Source: an uncultured Sphingomonas sp.
GTDB taxonomy: Bacteria; Pseudomonadota; Alphaproteobacteria; Sphingomonadales; Sphingomonadaceae
Assembly (NCBI GenBank): GCA_946482655.1
Contig: CAMLSA010000021.1
Location: 1-38,099, forward strand
DNA: 38,099 nt
Direction of reading: 5' to 3'
How positions within the stretch are numbered: position 1 is the stretch's first letter; each line of letters begins with the position of its first letter. A model generated the notes under the pieces. The model saw only the letters and a list, made by a program, of their open reading frames with translations. It made no database searches and was not told the origin of the DNA. The position numbers and the translations under genes are program-made. Positions 25,285 to 32,400 of the stretch are shown piece by piece.

Positions 25285-27711
25285 TCAGCTGCCGTGCAGG
25301 CCTAGCTCGCGCGCATAGGCCCAGATCCGCGCCGCCGTATGCGGCATATGCGTGTGCACGCCGCCCAGCTTCGCGAAGGCATCGTTGACGGCATTCGAGA
25401 AGGCGGGGACGCCGCCGACATGCGGACTCTCGCCCACGCCCTTCGCGCCGATCGGATGATGGGGACTCGGCACTTCGGTATAGTCCGTTTCCCATTTCGG
25501 CGTCTCGACCGCGGTGGGCAGGAAGAAGTCCATCAGGCTCGCCCCCAGAACGTTGCCGCTTTCATCGAAGTCGATGAGCTGTCCCATGGCGACGGCGAAG
25601 GCCTCCGTCAGGCCGCCATGCACCTGGCCCTCGATGATCATAGGATTGATGCGCGTGCCGCAATCGTCGAGCGCATAGAAACGCTCGACATGGGTTTCGC
25701 CGGTATCGACATCGATCCGCATGACGCAGAAATAGGCGCCATAAGGGAAGGTGAAATTGGGCGGATCATAATAGTCGACCGCCTCCAGTCCCATTTCCAT
25801 GCCCGGCGGCACATTGTTGTAGGCGGCCCACGCGATCTCCTTCATGGACTTGCGCCGGTCGCTCATCCCCTTGACCACGAAACCGTCGACATCCCATTCG
25901 AGATCGTCATGGTGGACTTCGAGCAGGTGCGAGGCAATGAGCTGCGCCTTGTGCCGGATCTTGCGACCGGCCCGCGCGCAGGCCGCGCCGGCGACCGGCG
26001 TCGAGCGTGAGCCATAGGTGCCGAGGCCGTAGGGCGCCGTGTCGGTATCGCCTTCCTCTATGGCGATCATATCGGCCGGCAGGCCGGTTTCGGTGGCGAG
26101 GATCTGGGCGTAGGTGGTTTCATGTCCCTGACCCTGCGATTTGGTGCCCAGGCGAGCAATCGCCGCGCCCGTGGGATGAACGCGGATCTCGCAGCTGTCG
26201 AACATGCCGATGCCCAGAATATCGCAATTCTTCGACGGACCTGCGCCGACGATTTCCGTGAAGAAGGAGATTCCTATGCCAAGCAGTTCGCGCGATCGGC
26301 CGGCCTTGAAGTCTTCCAGCATTCGGGCCTGGCGGGCGCGCAGACCGGCATAGTCGACCGCCTGCATCGCCTTGGCCATGGCGGTCGGGTAGTCGCCGCT
26401 GTCATATTCCCAGCCGGTTGCGGAAACATAGGGAAATTGCTCGGGCTTGATGAAATTCCTCTGCCGCAATTCGGCGGCGTCCATGCCGAGCTTCAGAGCC
26501 AGCACCTCGATGATCCGTTCGATCGTATAGGCCGCTTCGGTTACCCGGAAAGAGCAGCGATAGGAAACGCCGCCCGGAGCCTTGTTCGTGTAGACGCCCT
26601 TCACGGAAACGAAGGCCGACGGAATGTCATAGGAGCCGGTGCAGACATGATAGAGGCCGGCGGGGAACTTCGTCGGGTCCGCGCAGGCGTCGAAGGCGCC
26701 ATGGTCGGCGAGCACATTGGTGCGCATCGCCAGGATCTTGCCCTCCTTCGTCGCCGCCAGCTCCGCCACGATATGATAGTCACGGGCAAAGGCGGTGGTG
26801 GAGAGATTCTCCATCCGATCCTCGATCCACTTGACCGGCTTTCCTGTGACGATCGAGGCGACGATGGACATGACGTAGCCCGGATACACGCCGACCTTGT
26901 TGCCGAATCCCCCGCCGATATCGGGGGCGATCACACGAATCTTGTGCTCGGGAATGCCCGCGATCAGCGAAGCGACGGTGCGCACCACATGGGGCGCCTG
27001 GAACGTGCCCCAGAGCGTCAGCTGCTTGGTTATGGGGTCCATGTGCGCGACCGATCCGCAGGTCTCGAGCGGGCATGGATGGACGCGCGGATGCGCCAGA
27101 TATTGCTTCACGACCACATCGGCCGATGCGAAGGCGGCTTCGGTCGCGGCTTCGTCGCCGGCGGACCAGGTGAAGATGTGGTTGGGGTGTTCGCGGGGGC
27201 CGTGCACGCCCTCCGTCTTGTCCTTGATGTCCTCCCGCAGGATCGGCGCGTCCGCATCGAGCGAATGATGCGGGTCGATCAGCGGCGGCAGTTCCTCATA
27301 TTCGATTTCGAGCGCCTCCGCGCCATCGGCAGCCGCGTAGCGGTCGCGCGCGACAATGAAAGCGACTTCCTGGTTCTGGAAGAGCACCTTCTCGTGCGCC
27401 AGAACGGCCTGCACATCGCCGGCGAGCGTCGGCATGTAGTGAAGGTTGAGCGGTATCAGATCTTCGGCGGTGACGACCGCGAGCACCCCCGGAATGGCGA
27501 GCGCCGAATCCTTGTTGATCTTCTTGATCCGCGCATGGGCATGAGGGCTGCGCGTGAAATCACCGAACAACATGCCCGGCAGCTTGATGTCATCCACATA
27601 ATTGCCGCGGCCCTGGGTGAAGCGGATATCCTCCACCCGCTTGCGCTTGCAGCCGATGCCCTCGAGCTTCTCCGTGCGCTCCGCACGCGTGGCGAGTGTG
27701 ATCTCGTTCAT
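25285..27711 (-). CDS. coxL: Aerobic CO dehydrogenase large subunit, form I type (Mo-Cu)
   Basis: An 808-aa molybdenum hydroxylase large subunit, close to the 809 aa of Oligotropha CoxL. It oxidises CO with water to CO2 at a Mo-S-Cu centre. Wording follows true CoxL throughout: [20 protein letters not shown] at the start, [17 protein letters not shown], HRVHPxPLETC-type (HPCPLETCG), [20 protein letters not shown]-like molybdopterin loops ([12 protein letters not shown]), and [14 protein letters not shown] with the catalytic Glu. The active-site loop is S383-Y-R-C386-S-F-R389. The Cys-Ser-Phe-Arg core is the form I signature and differs from the AYRGAGR of form II; the first position is Ser rather than the usual Ala. 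Cys386 should ligate copper. The start at 27711 overlaps coxS as ATGA. Confidence 0.95.
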   Translation of the reverse strand: MNEITLATRAERTEKLEGIGCKRKRVEDIRFTQGRGNYVDDIKLPGMLFGDFTRSPHAHARIKKINKDSALAIPGVLAVVTAEDLIPLNLHYMPTLAGDVQAVLAHEKVLFQNQEVAFIVARDRYAAADGAEALEIEYEELPPLIDPHHSLDADAPILREDIKDKTEGVHGPREHPNHIFTWSAGDEAATEAAFASADVVVKQYLAHPRVHPCPLETCGSVAHMDPITKQLTLWGTFQAPHVVRTVASLIAGIPEHKIRVIAPDIGGGFGNKVGVYPGYVMSIVASIVTGKPVKWIEDRMENLSTTAFARDYHIVAELAATKEGKILAMRTNVLADHGAFDACADPTKFPAGLYHVCTGSYDIPSAFVSVKGVYTNKAPGGVSYRCSFRVTEAAYTIERIIEVLALKLGMDAAELRQRNFIKPEQFPYVSATGWEYDSGDYPTAMAKAMQAVDYAGLRARQARMLEDFKAGRSRELLGIGISFFTEIVGAGPSKNCDILGIGMFDSCEIRVHPTGAAIARLGTKSQGQGHETTYAQILATETGLPADMIAIEEGDTDTAPYGLGTYGSRSTPVAGAACARAGRKIRHKAQLIASHLLEVHHDDLEWDVDGFVVKGMSDRRKSMKEIAWAAYNNVPPGMEMGLEAVDYYDPPNFTFPYGAYFCVMRIDVDTGETHVERFYALDDCGTRINPMIIEGQVHGGLTEAFAVAMGQLIDFDESGNVLGASLMDFFLPTAVETPKWETDYTEVPSPHHPIGAKGVGESPHVGGVPAFSNAVNDAFAKLGGVHTHMPHTAARIWAYARELGLHGS

Positions 27712-28199
27712 TCCGCCGCCTCCATCGCCGATGAAGCCTGCGCGGCGCGCTGAATCGACTTCACGATGTTCTGATAGCCGGTGCAGCGGCAGAGATTCCC
27801 CGAAATGCCCCAGCGGATCTGTTCCTCGCTCGGATCGGGAATCTCCTGCAACAGCCGGAACGACCGCATCAGCATGCCCGGCGTGCAGAAACCGCACTGC
27901 AGGCCATGTTCGTGGCGGAATGCTTCCTGCAACGGATGCAAGGTCCCGTCCGCCGCAGCCAGTCCTTCGACGGTGCGGATGTCGGCCTCCGCCGCCTGGA
28001 CGGTGAACATCGTGCAGCTCTTCACCGAACGGCCGTCCAGATCGACCGTGCAGGCGCCGCAATGGGTGGTGTCGCAGCCGATATGGGCTCCGGTCAGGCC
28101 AAGCTGTTCGCGCAGCGTGTGAATCAAAAGCTCCCGCGGCTCCACGGCCACTTCGTGCGTTTCGTCATTGATCGTCAGCGAGACTATTTCTTTAGCCAT
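27708..28199 (-). CDS. coxS: CO dehydrogenase small iron-sulfur subunit
   Basis: A 163-aa [2Fe-2S] subunit. The N-terminal plant-type ferredoxin domain has C42, C47, C50 and C62 ([18 protein letters not shown]). The C-terminal four-helix domain has C102, C105, C137 and C139 ([22 protein letters not shown]). All eight cluster ligands are present, at the same spacing as in the characterised CoxS. It passes electrons from the Mo-Cu site of CoxL to FAD in CoxM. The start at 28199 overlaps the end of coxM by 16 bases, and its end overlaps coxL by 4 bases. The order M-S-L is the classical one for form I enzymes; form II clusters are often S-L-M. Confidence 0.95.
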   Translation of the reverse strand: MAKEIVSLTINDETHEVAVEPRELLIHTLREQLGLTGAHIGCDTTHCGACTVDLDGRSVKSCTMFTVQAAEADIRTVEGLAAADGTLHPLQEAFRHEHGLQCGFCTPGMLMRSFRLLQEIPDPSEEQIRWGISGNLCRCTGYQNIVKSIQRAAQASSAMEAAE

Positions 28200-29119
28200 C
28201 CGAACATCCCTCCCTTCTTGTCCTTGCCGCCATCGCCGGTGCCATTGCTACCCGGCAGGTCGCTAGCCCGCTCCTGCGCGCGCACCAGTGCGCGCCGGAC
28301 CATCACACCTGCAACCGCACGCCGATATTCTGCCGAACCGCGCCCATCCGAAACGGGGTCGGCGAGGGCCTCGGCAGCGCGTGCCGCCGCGTCGATATCG
28401 GCCGCTTCAAGCGTCGTTCCGGTGATCCTCGCGCCCGCATCCGCAGCGTAAAGCGGCGTCGGCGCGACATTGGTGAGAGCAATTGAAGCGGAAGCGACCT
28501 TGCCGCCCTCCATCTTGAGGATCACCGCGGCCGCGGCGGTCGCATAGTCGCCCACCTTGCGCTTGAGCTTCTCATAGGCATAGCCATGGCCGGCGGGTGG
28601 CGCGGCGAACCGGATCTCGGAAATAATCTCGCCTGGCTCGAGCGCCGTGAAATACGGGCCCAGATAGAATTCGCGCGCCTTGATCGTCCGGGCGCCCTTC
28701 TCGCTCTCGGCGACGAAATCCGCATCCAGGCATTGCATCAGCGCCGGCAAGTCGTTGCCGGGGTCGCCGTTGCCGACATTGCCGCCCAGCGTGCCGCAAT
28801 AGCGCACCTGCGGATCCGCTATCAGGAGCGAGGTTTCGCGAATGATGGGGCAGGCAGCCGCCAGGCCCTCATGCGCGATCAGCTCATGCTGGGTTACCGC
28901 CGCGCCGATGGAGATCGTGCCCCCCACGCTGATGCCGCGCAGCTCGTCGAGCTTGCGCAGGTCGACCAATATGCCCGGTTGCGCCATCCGAAGCTTCATC
29001 ATCGGAATCAGGCTGTGGCCACCCGCGATGGGGCGCGCTTCCTCGCCGCCGCGCGCCAGCATCGCCAGCGCCTCTGCCTTGGACGATGGCCGCCGATACT
29101 CGAAATTTCCTGGAATCAT
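28184..29119 (-). CDS. coxM: CO dehydrogenase medium FAD-binding subunit
   Basis: A 311-aa flavoprotein. The FAD loops [17 protein letters not shown] (A32-GGHS36) and [20 protein letters not shown] (TLGGN near residues 111-115) are conserved, as is [16 protein letters not shown] in the C-terminal half. It accepts electrons from CoxS and reduces quinone. It is about 20 residues longer than the Oligotropha protein because of a Gly/Lys-rich tail ([18 protein letters not shown]) that overlaps the coxS start. It is the first gene of the operon; AAGGAG precedes the ATG at 29119, and about 200 bases separate it from the divergent M48 gene, where the operon promoter must lie. No regulator gene such as coxC or coxH is adjacent. 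Confidence 0.94.
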   Translation of the reverse strand: MIPGNFEYRRPSSKAEALAMLARGGEEARPIAGGHSLIPMMKLRMAQPGILVDLRKLDELRGISVGGTISIGAAVTQHELIAHEGLAAACPIIRETSLLIADPQVRYCGTLGGNVGNGDPGNDLPALMQCLDADFVAESEKGARTIKAREFYLGPYFTALEPGEIISEIRFAAPPAGHGYAYEKLKRKVGDYATAAAAVILKMEGGKVASASIALTNVAPTPLYAADAGARITGTTLEAADIDAAARAAEALADPVSDGRGSAEYRRAVAGVMVRRALVRAQERASDLPGSNGTGDGGKDKKGGMFGWLKK

Positions 29120-29319
29120 GCTCTCGCTCCTTCCCCGGCTCGCCTTTGACGGTCTGCGCCGGTTGTATTTTGATCGGAGGCTATTCGTGATGCCGCCGCG
29201 CGACAATAGCCGCGCCGGAATTAATTTGGGACGGAGCCGGTCGCGTCTGCTTGCCGACGTCGGGAGGCCGGGCCGTCTGCTTCTTGGCACCGATCGGGTT
29301 CCCGCGCATTAAGAACGGG

Positions 29320-30792
29320 ATGACGATCGCGAAGCACTATTCCGGCCGGTCCAGGCCTCTGACGGTGCTCGTCGCGGCCAGTATGGCGCTGGCGGGCTGC
29401 CAGCAGGAGCCCACCGACGACTATATTCCCGAGGTCAGCCAGGAGGATCACGACTTCGGTGCCGAGCAGCATCCCCAGCTGCTCGCCTCGTTCGGCGGCG
29501 AATATGGGGGCGAAGAGAATGACTATGTCAAACGGCTCGGCGGCAAGATGGCGGCCGCGGCCGGCCTCGATGATCAGTGCACTTTCACCCTGGTGAACAG
29601 CGACGTCGTCAACGCCTTCGCGGTGCCGGGCTGCTTCATATATGTGACCCGCGGTCTCATGGGGATCGTCACCAGCGAGGCGGAGCTGGCCTCCGTGCTG
29701 GGCCACGAGATCGGCCATATCGTCGCGAGCCACAGCGCACGCCAGCAGAGGCGTTCGATCTGGCAGGCGCTGGGCGTGATCGTCATCAGCCTGGCCGGCT
29801 CCGAACGGCTGACCCAGCTGGCGAGCACGGCCGCTACCTTTCTTGGCCTGCGCTACTCGCGGAGCCAGGAATATGAAGCCGACGATCTCGGCATCCGGTA
29901 TGTGAGCGCGGCGGGCTATGATCCTTACGCCGCCGCAGACATGCTCGCGGCGCTCGGCCGGCAGGCGCAATATCTCGCGAGCATTGGCGGCCGCGATGCG
30001 GCCAAGGCGATGCCCGAATGGGCAAGCAGCCATCCGCTCACCAACAAGCGCGTCAGCCGCGCCAAGGAGACCGCCGGGGCGGCGGGGATGGCCCCCGATG
30101 CGCTTCCCGAGAATGAGGCGGCATATCTCAACCATGTCGACGGCCTGCTCTATGGCGACGATCCCGAGCAGGGTTTCGTGCTGGGGCGCCGTTTCGCGCA
30201 TCCTGTGATGCGGATCGGGTTCGAGGCGCCCGAGGGATTCACCCTCACGAACAGCCCCCAGGCGATCGCGCTGGCCGGTCCCGGCGAGATGCGCGGCGAG
30301 TTTGGCGGCGGAGAACTTCGGGGTGGCGATCTTGGCGATTATGCCCGACGGCTTGTCGGAGAGGTGTTCGGCGACATGCCCGCGGCCGTCGGCTCCGCGC
30401 AGGCGCTCACTGTCAACGGATTGCCCGCGCTGATCATCCCGGCGGAGATTCAGACGGAGGGCGGGACCATGCGGCTGGCCATGGCGGTCTACGACGCCGG
30501 CGGCGGTCGCGCCTATCATTTCGTGATGGCATCGCCGCTGGCGGACAGCAACATGGTCGCGATTGAAAGGCTGTTCGCTTCCTTCCGCCTGCTCGGCGCC
30601 GAAGAGATCGCACGGCTGAGGCCGCGGGTGATCCGGGTTGTCACCGTCGGCCCCGGCGACAGCGCCGCTTCGCTGGCGGGCCGCATGGCCGACGCCAACG
30701 GGCGTGCGCTCTTCACGACGCTGAACGGCGACGTTCCGTTCGAACCCGGCGCACGCGTGAAGATCGTCACCTGGGCGGGCGGCGCGCGCTGA
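29320..30792 (+). CDS. M48 family metalloprotease lipoprotein
   Basis: A 490-aa periplasmic peptidase. The signal peptide is lipoprotein type: SRPLTVLVAASMALAGC, lipobox LAGC with Cys27, so it is predicted to be membrane-anchored. The M48 catalytic core is VLGHEIGHIVASHSARQQ with zinc ligands His129 and His133, base Glu130 and third ligand Glu184 in SQEYEADDLGIRY. After the peptidase domain, HPLTNKRVSRA matches BepA-like proteases that police outer-membrane assembly. A further C-terminal domain (~residues 290-490) ends in a LysM-like stretch (VVTVGPGDSAASLAGRMADA). The start at 29320 was chosen because it begins the lipoprotein signal; the frame upstream adds an implausible 23 residues. It is divergent from coxM and converges on the ExoD gene 16 bases away. 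Confidence 0.92.
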   Translation: MTIAKHYSGRSRPLTVLVAASMALAGCQQEPTDDYIPEVSQEDHDFGAEQHPQLLASFGGEYGGEENDYVKRLGGKMAAAAGLDDQCTFTLVNSDVVNAFAVPGCFIYVTRGLMGIVTSEAELASVLGHEIGHIVASHSARQQRRSIWQALGVIVISLAGSERLTQLASTAATFLGLRYSRSQEYEADDLGIRYVSAAGYDPYAAADMLAALGRQAQYLASIGGRDAAKAMPEWASSHPLTNKRVSRAKETAGAAGMAPDALPENEAAYLNHVDGLLYGDDPEQGFVLGRRFAHPVMRIGFEAPEGFTLTNSPQAIALAGPGEMRGEFGGGELRGGDLGDYARRLVGEVFGDMPAAVGSAQALTVNGLPALIIPAEIQTEGGTMRLAMAVYDAGGGRAYHFVMASPLADSNMVAIERLFASFRLLGAEEIARLRPRVIRVVTVGPGDSAASLAGRMADANGRALFTTLNGDVPFEPGARVKIVTWAGGAR

Positions 30793-30808
30793 GCTTTGCT
30801 GCGGGTCA

Positions 30809-31471
30809 TCAGAATATCTGCGCCAGCCACTCGCCGGCACGAAGCGCGCCAAGGCCGAAACCCGCGGCGATGGCAGCACTGGCGATGGTAGCCGCGATCC
30901 CGCCGAGCACGGCCATCCCGTCGCGGTTGAGGAGCCCCAGTGCAAACAGCGAGATCGCCGCGCCCGGTACGGCATTGCCGAGCGGCACCGGAAGCGCGAG
31001 CATGATCGACAGAGCGACGCAGACCCCGCCGATCAGCCGCTGCCCGACGATGCCAGTCAGGATGTCGAGCCGGCGCTTCAGCACGATCTCCACGCGGCGG
31101 GTGACCGGGCCCAGGCGCTCGACCACGCTGGCGAACTTCTCGGTCGATACCTGACGCCGAAGCACCCAGGCCGGCAGCCAGGGCCGACGGACGCCGAAGA
31201 CCAGCTGCCCGGAGAGGATCAGGAGCGGAATGGACAGGGCGAGGTCCACGAAGGGCGGGGTCGGGAACATGTTCGGCGCGGCGAGCAGGAAGAGCAGCCC
31301 GGCGAAGCATTTGCTGCCGAGCGTCGAGGTCAGATCGTCAAACGAGATGCTCTCGCCCGCGCAACCCGATGCCAGCACATCGAGCGTGTCGGTCAGCAAT
31401 GTGTCCGATCCGGGGGAAACGGCGCAGGCATTGCCTTCAACGGGAGCGGCGGCAGGGGGGACGGTTGACAC
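30809..31471 (-). CDS. ExoD family membrane protein
   Basis: A 220-aa integral membrane protein of the ExoD family, first described in Sinorhizobium where mutants are alkali-sensitive and alter exopolysaccharide. Family features are ISFDDLTSTLGSKCFAGLLFLLAAPNMFPTP-type wording near residues 42-72 (LLFLLAAPNMFPTPPFVD), a first hydrophobic hairpin, RRPWLPAWVLRR, a cytosolic amphipathic stretch, and two or three C-terminal helices (LIGGVCVALSIMLALPVPLG, AVLGGIAATIASAAIAAGFG). It starts with GTG at 31471, with GGGGTT upstream. It is transcribed toward M48 and away from the PagL-like gene. The exact role in polysaccharide or pH tolerance is not established in sphingomonads. Confidence 0.87.
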   Translation of the reverse strand: MSTVPPAAAPVEGNACAVSPGSDTLLTDTLDVLASGCAGESISFDDLTSTLGSKCFAGLLFLLAAPNMFPTPPFVDLALSIPLLILSGQLVFGVRRPWLPAWVLRRQVSTEKFASVVERLGPVTRRVEIVLKRRLDILTGIVGQRLIGGVCVALSIMLALPVPLGNAVPGAAISLFALGLLNRDGMAVLGGIAATIASAAIAAGFGLGALRAGEWLAQIF

Positions 31472-31530
31472 GGTCGATCAACCCCGCAGTGTTTCGGGAT
31501 GTTCCACCTGGCGTGTTTCGCTTCGGCGCC

Positions 31531-32055
31531 TCAGGGTAATCGATAGAGCAGCCTCAGCCCGAGCGAGTCCATGCCGCGATTCTGTTGGCTGAAGATGGTG
31601 GCATGGCTGAGATGGATCCAAGACGCTTCGATCGCGAAACGATCGCCGATCCGCCACCCGCCCGCCAGCTCAGGCTCGAAGAGGACGGGAGAGCCGAGAT
31701 CGACGCGCCTTCCGTCGCGGAACGCCCTCCGCGGACCTTCATGCACGGCTATGCCGATGCCGGGGCGAAGATAGAGCCTCGATCCCCACGTCCAGTTCAG
31801 GCCGGCGGCGATGTAGCTCGTCTCGCCCTTCAGGCTTTTGGAGACAAGCAGATGGATCGAAGGACGCCCAATGCTGCGCCAGCCCTCCATCCGATCGCCG
31901 ATCCAGCCCGCCTTGATATCCTGCCCGGTCTCGAACTTGGTCTCGGACATGGTGACGTCGTGCTGATAGGCGCCGAGCCAGATCTGGTCGGCGAAAGCGG
32001 GGGTCGGTGCAAGCAGGGCGAGGAGCCAGAACAGGGATTTGGGTCGGAAGGTCAT
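31531..32055 (-). CDS. Lipid A 3-O-deacylase-like (PagL/acyloxyacyl hydrolase) outer-membrane protein
   Basis: A 174-aa exported beta-barrel candidate. The signal peptide is MTFRPKSLFWLLALLAPTPA, with cleavage after AFA (residue ~22). The mature part alternates as in an eight-stranded barrel and ends in LGLRLLYRLP with a suitable terminal pattern. The PagL signature near the C-terminus is present as WIHLSHATIFSQQNRGMDSLG: His and Ser two residues apart, then N-x-G and an acidic residue. It would remove an acyl chain from the lipid part of LPS. Sphingomonads carry glycosphingolipids instead of LPS, so the real substrate could differ. No ribosome site is visible before the ATG at 32055. It is divergent from the RTX gene across an AT-rich spacer. 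Confidence 0.75.
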   Translation of the reverse strand: MTFRPKSLFWLLALLAPTPAFADQIWLGAYQHDVTMSETKFETGQDIKAGWIGDRMEGWRSIGRPSIHLLVSKSLKGETSYIAAGLNWTWGSRLYLRPGIGIAVHEGPRRAFRDGRRVDLGSPVLFEPELAGGWRIGDRFAIEASWIHLSHATIFSQQNRGMDSLGLRLLYRLP

Positions 32056-32309
32056 GAAGGGGGAACGCTTGAATCGTGCATGCTATCCCGGCGTGGCGAA
32101 ATGTGCGGTTCGACATCGGGCCCAGCCGACGCGATCGATAGCGTGCGGATGAGCGCCTCTTATCCAAGATTTATGATCCACAATAGAAATCAGGTCCGAC
32201 CGATACTTAAGCACACATGCAATAACACGAGATGAAACGTCGATGTAATAGACTAATCTATAAAGTTACTTATGCGCAATATTCGGCTAATACTTTAGTA
32301 TATGCGAGG

Positions 32310-32330
32310 AATTTACCTCATAAATTTACC
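32310..32330. promoter_or_regulatory. AATTTACC tandem direct repeat upstream of RTX gene
   Basis: AATTTACC occurs at 32310-32317 and 32323-32330 with a 13-base period, about 75-90 bases upstream of the GTG start. It may be an activator or H-NS-like binding site; in AT-rich sequence, chance repetition is plausible. Confidence 0.3.
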
Positions 32331-32359
32331 ATTATTTAAGCCCGTTCCGCCAGAATTAA

Positions 32360-32393
32360 CCGCGAAATTCCACAGTTTTAATAGATTTCGCGG
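32360..32393 (+). promoter_or_regulatory. Inverted repeat overlapping the RTX ribosome binding site
   Basis: CCGCGAAAT (32360-32368) is perfectly complementary to ATTTCGCGG (32385-32393), with a 16-base A/T-rich loop. The 3' arm includes the GG of the Shine-Dalgarno GGAG (32392-32395), 5 bases before the GTG at 32401. In mRNA the stem would hide the ribosome site, as in translational switches; in DNA it could be an operator palindrome. Confidence 0.5.
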
Positions 32394-32400
32394 AGAAGTT

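Larger units (their letters stand above)
32056..32400. other. AT-rich divergent intergenic region (345 bases)
   Basis: Between the PagL-like gene and the RTX gene, base composition drops sharply from about 32150 to 32400 against a GC-rich background, with many A/T runs. It holds the promoters for both genes, an AATTTACC direct repeat (32310-32330) and an inverted repeat that overlaps the RTX ribosome site (32360-32393). No gene is supported; an open frame from ATG 32302 joins the RTX frame but has no family support. Confidence 0.7.

Noticed and set aside
25285..27711. Form II (xanthine-dehydrogenase-like) assignment of the large subunit
   Set aside because: The loop reads SYRCSFR with Cys, not AYRGAGR; the gene order M-S-L and the close wording to Oligotropha CoxL support form I.
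19820..29320. Attachment-site duplication of the tRNA 3' end flanking the cox block
   Set aside because: I looked for a second copy of the GGTTCGAGTCC...CCACCA segment up to the M48 gene and found none by eye; no integrase gene is present.
29221..30975. 584-codon reverse open frame opposite the M48 protease
   Set aside because: It spans two genes and shows no domain, while the forward frame has HEXXH and a lipobox.
32302..32400. ATG at 32302 as the start of the RTX protein
   Set aside because: The extra 33 residues are encoded by AT-rich leader sequence and have no family support; GTG 32401 has a Shine-Dalgarno at the right distance.
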